Positions 56,111-64,000 of a stretch of DNA of 64,000 nucleotides are shown here, piece after piece. Each line of letters begins with the position of its first letter. Within the stretch, counting starts at the first letter, position 1. Made by a program: the position numbers and the translations under genes. Source of the DNA: Stomorhina lunata (taxonomy: Eukaryota; Arthropoda; Insecta; Diptera; Rhiniidae); NCBI GenBank assembly GCA_933228675.1, contig OW121741.1, forward strand, positions 58,818,037 to 58,882,036, written 5' to 3'. The notes beneath the pieces were generated by a model. The model had not been told where the DNA came from. It made no database searches and worked only from the letters and a program-made list of their open reading frames with translations.

Positions 56111-57190
56111 CGAGTGCTGATGAACAAAATTGTTCAGTTATTTGGATCTATATTTATTGATTATTTTTAGCTGGGAACCTAAATTAAGAGTTTTTGAATT
56201 CTTATCATTTACTCGGCAAGCAATTCCGAGAATGATATCATTTTAGACTCTAAAGAAATAGCTGTCTCCTTAAAAAAGTACACTCGATTATGATATCATA
56301 ATTTTCGAAAATAATGATACCATTGGCAATATCGAAAACACAAAGCAGCGCGATATATTCTCGATAAAACTAGAACTGAACTAAACTAGAACTGAACTAA
56401 AACTGAACTAGAACTGAACTAGAAATTATGATTATATTAAACTCAAATGTTCAACATAAAACTGAAAACAAAAACTACCTTTATTTAAAAGGTCTAGTTT
56501 ATTTGTTATAAATCGAAACTTTTGAGTATTTTCATTTATTACCCTGTATTATATTATTATTAAAATTAAACTTTTTTTAAATTCTTTTAATTTTATATTT
56601 TTTCTTTATTATTTAAAACAACTGAACAAAACAAAATTGTTTAATTCAAATTATAATTAAATGATATATAATAATACAAATTAATTAAATAAAAAATAAT
56701 AAAGAAAACTGTTTCCCAAGAACAAAATCCTTGTTAAAACTACTACGATAGATACAAATTATATATAATCCAAAAATAACTAAAAAATACAAAAACTTTA
56801 TTCTATTGTAAAAAGATATTTATTTCTATTTACGAGTGATTTATAAAAATATAAATATCAAAATTACAAAAATTATAAAAGAGCAAACATTGTTTTATTT
56901 TCTTAGCACTGAAACAAAAATGTTTTTTCAGAAATTTTTTAAAAGAACTCATTTTTTCTTGTACGACTTTTTTAAAAAAAGTTCTATTTTTAATGGAATT
57001 TTTTACTTTTTCAAAAATTATCCTTTTTTCAAGGAAATTTTTCTGAAATAGATTTATTTTTCAAAAAAAAATTTTACAAAAATTATAAGAGAAAAAAATT
57101 AACTTGACTTAAAAATGTCTTAAATATGTTTTCTTTATACATATTTTAAAAGAAATCCCTCCAGGAATATTTTTTACAAACACAATTTTT
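56111..57190. other. AT-rich centre, short aactagaactg repeats
   Basis: Contains a small tandem array of aactagaactgaact-type units (56365-56420), then very AT-rich sequence. The frame at 56836 is phenylalanine/lysine low-complexity and is rejected as a gene. Confidence 0.5.
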
Positions 57191-57194
57191 ATCT

Positions 57195-57816
57195 TCAAGA
57201 TAATATTGAAGAACCTTCAATATGCATATCATCTGGATACATGAAGTTTGGATTTTTTGTGTATATTAGGCTTTCCAAACATGATCGTGGTTTAAAACCT
57301 AATAATACCATTCCAGGAGAGTGAATATTACGTACCCTATTTACTTGTTCATACGTTAAACGCATTTTATCGGTTCCCAATTGAATTTCATACCAGGCAT
57401 TCTTAATATTTATGTCTTTAACTTCATTGGTGTCACACTGGAAATCCATTTCGTTTTTTGTTATCTGCGTTATACGATGTTTTCTTACCAAAGCATTATC
57501 GGTACGTTGTAGAATTACCTTTTGTGGCCTCCGATAGAGATAAACAGAAATGCCCCAAGGATCTGCGAACGTGATGCTGCTTTAATTTGCCAACAGCCAA
57601 CATTTCCCTTAATTTTTTTGGATGAGTTATTTGAAAGCTTTCCACATCTGTATTGTGTAGCAAGCAAATTAATTCTTTATAAAATATATCATAATTAAAT
57701 TCATCTATCATGGGAATTAATTCAAATTCAACATCGCTCTCGGCGGCTTTTTGTAAAGTGTGTCTATAAGATTCAGAATTTGGAGGAAGTGGTGTAAATT
57801 TAACAAAGGTGGCCAT
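57195..57816 (-). pseudogene. Ku70-like (XRCC6/Irbp) fragment, captured
   Basis: The minus strand from ATG 57816 reads KAAESDVEFELIPMIDEFNY, DIFYKELICLLHNTDVESFQ and RRSLGHFCLSLSEATK. After a one-base shift near 57524 it continues NALVRKHRITQITKNEMDFQ, LGTDKMRLTYEQVNRVRN, SPGMVLLGFKP and PNFMYPDDMHIEGSS. These in this order match the end of the von Willebrand-like domain and the first half of the DNA-ring core of Ku70, the end-binding subunit in non-homologous end joining. About 205 of some 600 residues are present, with no introns, and it is cut off at SSILS. It sits in the centre of a long-inverted-repeat transposon. Too short to act as Ku; assignment by motif memory. Confidence 0.75.
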
Positions 57817-58419
57817 TAATTTTTTTCCAATCTTTATTTTTATTTTTGGATATTGAATAAAAGCGATTTTTATTTTTTTCAGCGATTTTTAATTATCAGT
57901 GATGTTGCCACACGTAAAGAAGTAATGACAATAGCGGGTGCACATTATTATCGACCTTCGATAATTGTGTTGATTTAATAAAAGAGTAATAAGATTTTTA
58001 ATTTACTTTTTTATTTGAAATAAAGAAGATTTCTTAAAATCCTTAAAACCTAAAAATCCTTTAATGCAAAATAGTCTTTAAAATTTTTTTTCAGTAAAAA
58101 TAAATATTTTTAATATATATGTATTTTTAAGTAAATAATGCCTTTTTTGTAATGCAAAATGTTTTTATTTAATATTAAAAATGTTTCCTAAAAATAAAAA
58201 TATCTTAAAATGTTTTAATCATAAACTTTTCTAATAAATGTGTAAAATTTTTAAAAAAATTAAAAATACTTCAAGCCCCTCCTGTAGTATTTTTCCTTTG
58301 GTATTATTTTATGATGAATGAAGTGAAACGGAGAAGAAGAAAAAACATTGAAGTAGTTATCAACCATGTGAAAAATTATGTTCAAAGTTTCTAAATATAC
58401 CTAAAGTTTGTTGGTCTAG
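57817..58419. other. AT-rich sequence upstream of Ku70-like fragment
   Basis: Upstream of the ATG (minus strand) lies a less AT-rich segment (57895-57970) with gatgttgccacac and a small inverted pair, attatcgac and ttcgataat, which could be captured 5' flank or promoter sequence. The rest is AT-rich and featureless. Confidence 0.4.
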
Positions 58420-59085
58420 TACCGAGGACCTCAAGTCTTTCCAGGAGTGTATTATACCTTAAAAGAATCACAGTACTGTCCTCTGTTGATTCCACATAGC
58501 CCTGTAGAAGCACAGGGAATCGTTTTTGAATTATGTGTTCAAATACGATTTCAATTTAAGAAGTTTTTTTTGGATTATAAAAAGTTTGCCGGTCTATAAC
58601 CAGGGACCTCAAGTCTTTCCAGGAGTGTATTATACCTTAAAAGTATCACAGTACTGTCCTCTGTTAATTCCCCCTAGCCCTGTAGAAGCACACGGAATCG
58701 TTTTTGATTTATGTGTTCAAATACGATTTCAATTTTAGAAATTTTTTTTGGATTATAAAAAGTTTGCCGGTCTATAACCAGGGACCTCAAGTCTTTCCAG
58801 GAGTGTATTGTACCTTAAAAGAATCACAGTACTGACCTCTGTTGATTCCCCCTAGCCCTGTAGAAGCACACGGAATCGTTTTTGATTTTTGTTTGGGAAT
58901 ACGAATTCACCCTTAGAATAGTGTACTAAACTTTTAATTTTCGAAAATTTGCTAGTCTATAACAATGAATCCCAAGTCTTTCTAGGAGTGGTTTATAGCT
59001 TAAAATGATCACATTATCGTCCTCTATCGATGCCCTTAGGCCCTGTATATGTACATGGAATCGTTTTTGATTTTTTGTTCAAGTT
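58420..59085 (-). repeat. 179-bp satellite, inverted, about 3.5 units
   Basis: The same monomer as at 54665-56110 in reverse orientation; aatcgtttttga recurs at about 58519, 58697, 58875 and 59060. The last unit is the diverged form that also begins the left array, so the two arrays are mirror images of unequal length. Confidence 0.95.
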
Positions 59086-61029
59086 CACTTTATAGCCTAT
59101 ATTTTTCTGAATAAAAACACCAAGATATTAAGGTAAAATATAACACCACTTTATTATATTAAAACGTACAATAAAAATAAAAAATAATAAATAATTAGAT
59201 ACTAGACACTTTAAATATTTATTTAAATAGAATTTTGCCTTAAAATTAAGTAAAAACACTTATTTAATTCACTTTGGAAATTAGTTAATTTTTTCCAATC
59301 TTTGTTTATTTATTTCATTTGGATACAGGGTGGTTCAAATAAAAGGAAAAAAAGTTTGTTTTCTCCTGTTTGTTTTCTTCTCATCGATACTTAAATAACA
59401 TAATTTTACTTAATTTAGATTTCAGGCTAAATATACAAATATAAAAAGTTTATTTATATATCGATGAAAAGCTGAGGCTAAAACCTTTAGTTTGGTATAT
59501 ATTTTTTTGTAAAAGTAATTATATATGAGAAGATAAATAAAAAAATTATAAAAGTTCAGATTTGATATATTTTCTCTTCAATTAATGAATTTACACAAAA
59601 TGTATATCATATTAAAGACCAAAGGTTTTGGCTTGTATCGGTATATAGAACAGCGGCAAATATTTGTTTGTTTTGCCTCAAATCTAAAATTAATAAAACA
59701 ATATGACTATAATTTTACTTATTTAAGATTTAAGGCTTAATATGCAAACATATCCAGCCAATTAGTATATGAATAGAAAGCTAACCCATTACCCTTTAAT
59801 GTGATACACCACAACTTTTAATTTTATTTTTTATACGCAAAAACAAATTAAAAATACACAATATATTGTTTCTTAGAATGGTCGGTGTATCGGTGTGTTG
59901 CTTAGCTAGCTTGTATTAATATAGGTGCAGTTCCGTATGAAAATTCGTCAAGATGAAAAATGCTCTTTAGTCTTCCACTTATCGCTGTGATGATCTCCGC
60001 CGATTAAACATTCATTTGTCGATTTGATTTATCAAATGGTTTTTGCGATGTTGTTCACCAAATGTGGTACAGTCTAACTAACTCTGATATCATTTGAGGA
60101 GTATGCATAAAAGCTTTCAAATTAGGAATAATTGTATAATTTTTCGTGGTGATTTCGCATTAATAGTTTGGGTTATGTGACAGACTAGTATTGAGGTTTC
60201 TAATTGCGTATAATGAAGATTGTTTGAAATCGCATAAAAAAAAATACCACGCATAAAAAAAGTCGCACAAATCTAGATCGCACAAAAAAACACCGCACAA
60301 AAACAGGTTCCAGTGTATTTTGCACACTTAAGATTGACATAATTTGGCCATATAATTTCACTATTAGAAGTCGATCAGAGACAAAAGTTAAAAAACCCTA
60401 GTGTATACCTTATAATTCTAAGGCTTGTATACATTGACAATCATTGTTAAAGCTTTGACCTAAATCAGTCCGCTAACTTCAGAGTTTTACATAACTAATC
60501 AAGAACTTTTACTAGTTGGATAATTCGTACGAATTAAAGTACACAACCCTCACTGCGCACTGTTTTTTTGGGTTGCATGCCAGAATACTTATGGCTCGAT
60601 TATGTATTGCAACATAACTACAATCGGGTTGTCAATTGGCAAAATGGCATTACGTATGGCAATTGATAACAGTACGTTTACACACGTAGGTGACTTGTTA
60701 CAAGTTGTGTATACGTATTCTTCTGACATGCAAGTAAAAAAATCACTGGCAATCAAAATCGCTTGCCAGTGAGCCTACAACTTGCAGAAGTATGATTGTG
60801 TTAGTAAAAAAATATAAATGTATTGAGCTTGCACTTGCATGTGTAAATGCCGTGTAACCGATAACAGAAATTCAGTTGCGTTACCAATTATAAATTGTAA
60901 TTGCAGATGGCAACAAGTGTTCGTTAGCTGTCAATTCTAGTTGTCAGTTTTGGGTTATTTTTACAACCGCGAATTTGTAGTTGCTCTACAATTCTTTTTG
61001 TAAAAAAAGCGACAGATTTTTTTCTTAAA

Positions 61030-61692
61030 ATGGTAAAAATAACTACAAAGCAGCAGTTCGAATTGCTCTCTCTCTCCAAAAGAGTACGCACTTTTGGAGA
61101 GTCTAAAGCCACCACAGATCAAATATGGACTGGAATTGCAGAAAAATTGAATAGTATTGGCCCTCCCGTACGCACACCCGACGAATGGGCGCGGGTTTGG
61201 GTCCATTATAAGGCAAAACTGAAAAAGAAAATGGCCCAGAATAAAAAAAAATTGTACATAACTGGCGGTGGGCCATCTGAAGAAATATGCCTATCTGTTC
61301 TAGAACAAGCTGCTGCAAACCTCCTACAAATGGATTTAAGTGTAAATCCACCTGGTAATTTGTTTGGCACGGACATTTAGCGGGTATTAGAGTTCGACAT
61401 ATCGTCGATAGAAATAGAACAGCAAGCACAACCAGAACAAATTGTAGAGCCCGAGCTGCCTATGAAGAAAATTGTAGACGCCAAAGAAAAAAAGGCTGCA
61501 CCAATAAAAAGACCAATAAAAGTGGAGGAAAAAAAGTTCAACTTACTCGCAGAACAAACTGGAACTCAAAGTGAGCTGTTAGCCACTATAAAAAAGATAG
61601 AAGAAAATGTGAATAAAAAATATGAAACTTTAAAAGAAATTAATGAACTAAAAAGGACACAAATAGAAGTTTTAAAAGAATTAAAGATATGA
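61030..61692 (+). pseudogene. Harbinger Myb/SANT-like accessory protein
   Basis: The ATG at 61030 opens a domain with FELLSLSKRVRTFGESKATT, QIWTGIAEKLNSIG, TPDEWARVWVHYKAKLKKKM and ITGGGPSEEICLSVLEQAAA, a Myb/SANT-like fold (residues ~5-85) that in Harbinger elements binds DNA and brings the transposase to the nucleus. A single TAG (61378-61380) interrupts the frame, which continues in phase through an acidic linker and a coiled coil (NKKYETLKEINELKRTQIEV) to 61692. Similar coiled-coil sequence goes on in another frame to about 61800. Confidence 0.85.
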
Positions 61693-61809
61693 AAAAAATA
61701 AAATATGAGTCTCTGAAAGAAGACCAAATTCTGTATAAACAAATTAAAGAAAAAAAGCTTCAAATTTTAGAGAAACAACTATTTAATTTAAGCAGTGATT
61801 AAAACCTTT

Positions 61810-62130
61810 CAACAATTTTAATAACAAAGCTCTTTATGAGGAGGATGCATATTGAATCCTATTTATATTATTCATTGTATTTTAAGTGTTCTATTTATAG
61901 TCTGAAATGAAATGACCTGAAACATGTACAAATGTTATATAGATATTATTTTTTACGTTAACTTTTTTTCACTTTTTATATTTTTATAAAAACATTTTTA
62001 AGAATTTTTCCTGAACTAATTAAAATAAAATTAATTTTGGATTTATCTTATTGCTTTTGTTTATTTGTAAGAAATAAATATTTTAAGTTTTTTTTTAAGT
62101 GTTTTAAAATAAAATTTACAATTTTAACAA
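61810..62130. other. Harbinger intergenic, AT-rich
   Basis: The space between the 3' ends of the two convergent Harbinger genes. It contains aaataaa-type polyadenylation signals on both strands but no gene. Confidence 0.5.
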
Positions 62131-62139
62131 AAAGGGATA

Positions 62140-63208
62140 TTATTTGTTTAAAAATAGCATTATTTTTTGTCTAATGTTTGAAGCTGAAATGTCATCTTCG
62201 TTTCCATAAAAGTTTACGATATTGGTTTCATGAGAATCTATGGAGTCCTGCTCCCAATCTGCTTTATAATGCAGCCCAATGTTGTACAATGCGCAACATG
62301 AATTTACTATGGAAACGGCTTTGTCTGGTCCGCGTTCTGAAGAAAGGAACCTAAATACAGACTTCAGAACACCATTTGTTCGCTCAATAACATTGAGGGC
62401 CTTGCAATGTGTTGTATTATATTTTCCCTCAGGCGATTCAGGCTCAGCAGAACGAAATGGTGTCAAAAGGTATGGTTCCAAGGGAAATCCTGCATCACCT
62501 AAAAATAAATATTTTTAAATTCAAAAAGTCTTTAGAAATTTGTGTGATATTACCTAGTAACCAAGTGTTTTGTCCAAAATCTGAAACTATTTGTTCCTTT
62601 AAAGGACTATTGTTCCAAATGAAGGCATCATGTGTAGACCCAGGATGTCTAGTGTCAACATAACGGATTCTCATTTGGAAATCACACATCTAAAAAATTA
62701 TAACAATGTTAATTTATAAAAAAAAGTTTTGCAAATTTTTAGTTCGATTAGGTGAATGACTTCCTTTAAAAAAAGCGACAACGTAGACTGAGCCATCCCA
62801 TGTGATTTCTGAAAACTTCCTTCCGCAAAAAACCTTAAACAGGCACAAACTTTTAAAAGAGGAGGTATTGCTGTTGACCGATAATTTTTGGAAAAGTCAT
62901 CTTTTAAAGTTTCCACTAAGTAGATCACTGCATCTTTGGGAAGCCGAAAGTACGCTTTGAAGCTAAATGGAAAAGTTGTAATTTAAAAGGATTAGTTCCA
63001 TCAATTTAAAGACCTCTACTTACAGTGCAGGCGGCAATTCCAAAGGACTGGAATTATCCCTTAAGTGTCGTCTAATTGATTCAACATTGAGTTCTTTTTC
63101 TTCCTCACAAAAAAATAATTCCACTGAACTAATCATTTTAGTTATTTTATTTTTTAGTTTGTTATTTTGTAATGCCGGTTTGTTTACAATAATTAAGTTG
63201 CCAGTCAT
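62140..63208 (-). pseudogene. Harbinger DDE transposase, internal loss
   Basis: N-terminal part from the ATG at 63208 (VESIRRHLRDNSSPLELPPA), then exon pieces with YRSTAIPPLLKVCACLRFFA and EGSFQKSHGMAQSTLSLFLK (62870-62760), [20 protein letters not shown] (62665, second catalytic Asp) and, after a GT-AG intron (about 62505-62554), [20 protein letters not shown] and [20 protein letters not shown] (62395, catalytic Glu). The segment with the first catalytic Asp, expected between ~62760 and 62690, is missing, so the enzyme would be inactive. Family HARBI1/DDE_Tnp_4. Confidence 0.88.
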
Positions 63209-63770
63209 CTGTCAAAATACCATTTTCGATAACTATTGACAACTGACAAGTGTTGCCATAAGCAATATAGATTTTTTACTAGTTGTGTTGCGACAAGACG
63301 AAGCAACTAAAATTCGATTGCAATACACAATCGAGCCATTAATCTTCATGGTATGGTTTATCTGGTCTATCGAACTTTATTAAATGTTCATAAAATAGAC
63401 ACATATCACTTTAGAATCCAAGTGACGCTGCTTTAGACATCAGCCACCTGCCCAACCTAACCTTTGGGTCCATAACTATTCTAGATGATGACGCCACAGA
63501 AAAGCTTTTCGTTTTCCGACTCTTAATTTTAAAGATTCTTTGCATATAATACTAGTATAACAAAATATTGCTAGGAATTACATTTTGTATGAACAAAAAA
63601 AAAATTAATATACATATGAAGCATTTGTGTGGGGCTCAACTTAGTCAGTAATCAGAAACTATACAATTATCAATATATTCTTACGATTTTTTACATTACT
63701 TTTGGAACACCATTGGTGAAGGGTATCCAAGATTCGGCAAAGCCGAATATACCACTCTTACTTGTTTTTT

Positions 63771-64000
63771 TTGTTGTTGGTTGTGTCCAAGGTTCAGTTC
63801 GAGGTCAAAAAAAAAAAGAATTCCGTTTCGTTGCCGGCTTAACGTCTTTTTGCAGTTTAATAATAAACACGAGAACAAAAACGTAGATCGGACCCGATGT
63901 ACGGTTACCACAATCTTACTTAATTCTTTTTAATAACCCGTAGCGGCCTTATTTAGAGAAAACAAATCTTTTCCTTTTTTTTGTGTTTTGGTCTTAGTCG
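63771..64000. other. Right edge, nothing recognised
   Basis: Sequence after the Helentron-like 3' end. Short overlapping frames on both strands lack protein-like support. Confidence 0.45.

Larger units (their letters stand above)
54346..59389. mobile_element. Long-inverted-repeat element carrying a Ku70-like fragment
   Basis: The 10-bp direct repeat cttaaataac flanks it (54336-54345, 59390-59399). The arms match inward from gaagaaaa...caggagaaaac through ~450 bp of unique sequence (including accttaatatcttggtgtttt) and then into 179-bp satellite: about eight units in the left arm and three and a half in the right. The centre (56111-58419) differs and holds a host-type gene fragment. A 9-10-bp duplication and long inverted repeats with a captured gene recall Mutator-like Pack elements; that class is an inference. 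Confidence 0.75.
53790..60316. mobile_element. pogo-like Tc1/mariner element, TA target
   Basis: Ends cactggaacctgtttttgtg (left) and the inverse (right, ending ccagtg at 60316), with TA on each side (53788-53789, 60317-60318). Removing the element and one TA regenerates the palindromic arm of the surrounding foldback exactly, which fixes the borders. The tips and repeated gcacaaaaa/gcataaaaaa subterminal motifs resemble pogo/Tigger elements. Only the transposase tail seems left (54040-54156). Its centre is replaced by another element. Confidence 0.8.
53039..60400. mobile_element. hAT-like foldback element, 8-bp TSD gtgtatac
   Basis: gtgtatac flanks both sides (53031-53038, 60401-60408). Both ends begin tagggt on inward reading and continue as ~245-bp inverted arms (for example gacttctaatagtgaaatta and the gagcccgcgcaacgggccc block). 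Without the nested pogo-like element it is about 0.83 kb and non-coding. An 8-bp duplication and TAGGG-type tips fit hAT, but P-type foldbacks also make 7-8 bp duplications. Confidence 0.8.
60592..63338. mobile_element. PIF/Harbinger transposon, TTA target
   Basis: Ends tggctcgatt(a/g)tgtattgcaa inverted at 60592 and 63338, with TTA duplicated (60589-60591, 63339-63341); the joined site matches the uninterrupted repeat at 47655. It has the two genes expected of Harbinger: a Myb/SANT-like DNA-binding protein on the plus strand and a DDE transposase on the minus strand, transcribed toward each other. Both genes carry damage. Confidence 0.93.
51231..63770 (+). mobile_element. Helentron-like repeat, interrupted twice
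   Basis: A copy with head (51231), conserved block (51310-51360), a GTCY array (51366, 52105-52160), the long middle, and the 3' hairpin with cttacttgttt ending at 63770. Its sequence is continuous across two insertions: a hAT-like foldback at 53039-60400 and a Harbinger element at 60592-63338. Both junctions match the uninterrupted copies at 47470 and 47655. Confidence 0.75.

Noticed and set aside
56836..57051. 71-codon Phe/Lys-rich frame
   Set aside because: Composition is that expected of very AT-rich sequence with A- and T-runs.

Overview
The window reads as AT-rich repeat-dense DNA from an insect, most likely a brachyceran fly and perhaps a calyptrate (blow fly or house fly relative). 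The reasons are BEL/Pao and Mag/mdg1-like gypsy retrotransposons, long repeats with a GTCY microsatellite and 3' hairpin like the dipteran DINE-1/mini-me (Helentron-associated) elements, and spliced genes with GT-AG introns. The species call is an inference. I see no intact ordinary host gene in 64 kb. The only host-type coding sequence is a fragment that looks like the Ku70 DNA-repair subunit, carried inside a transposon.

Layout. 1-5640: a truncated BEL leader, the tip of a Helentron-like repeat, a tRNA-like SINE relic, a 402-bp inverted-repeat element, a decayed LINE and a BEL protease fragment. 5643-40104: one large DNA transposon with CACCCAGAGAA inverted ends and TA flanks. Its roughly 1,100-1,200-codon, multi-exon minus-strand gene (start codon 39459, stop 6188) is broken apart by three later insertions: a BEL element (6576-13828, TSD ttacc), a TTAA-flanked inverted-repeat element (15115-29290) that itself holds a Mag-like gypsy, a piggyBac-like element with LINE pieces and a second antisense BEL (20595-29080), and an mdg1-like gypsy (30961-38747, TSD atat). 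Removing each insertion plus one target copy rejoins the minus-strand gene in frame. Without the insertions the transposon is about 5.2 kb.

40105-44462: a 417-bp repeat family, a TTAA-flanked palindromic element and a long LTR with PBS and the start of a SAP-domain gag. 44462-63770: Helentron/DINE-1-like repeats, partly as tandem tail copies. The last copy (51231-63770) holds a PIF/Harbinger element (60592-63338, TSD TTA). It also holds a nest of a hAT-like foldback (53039-60400, TSD gtgtatac), a pogo-like element (53790-60316, TSD TA), and a long-inverted-repeat element (54346-59389, TSD cttaaataac) whose arms are 179-bp satellite and whose centre carries the Ku70-like fragment.

How it fits together: the window is a layered record of insertions, typical of heterochromatin or an old transposon cluster. 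The order can be read from the nesting, and LTR divergence agrees with it: first BEL at 6.6-13.8 kb is youngest, the mdg1-like gypsy is intermediate, and the antisense BEL is oldest. The two items most worth follow-up are the large TA-flanked transposon with its uncharacterised transposase-like gene, and the Ku70-like capture.
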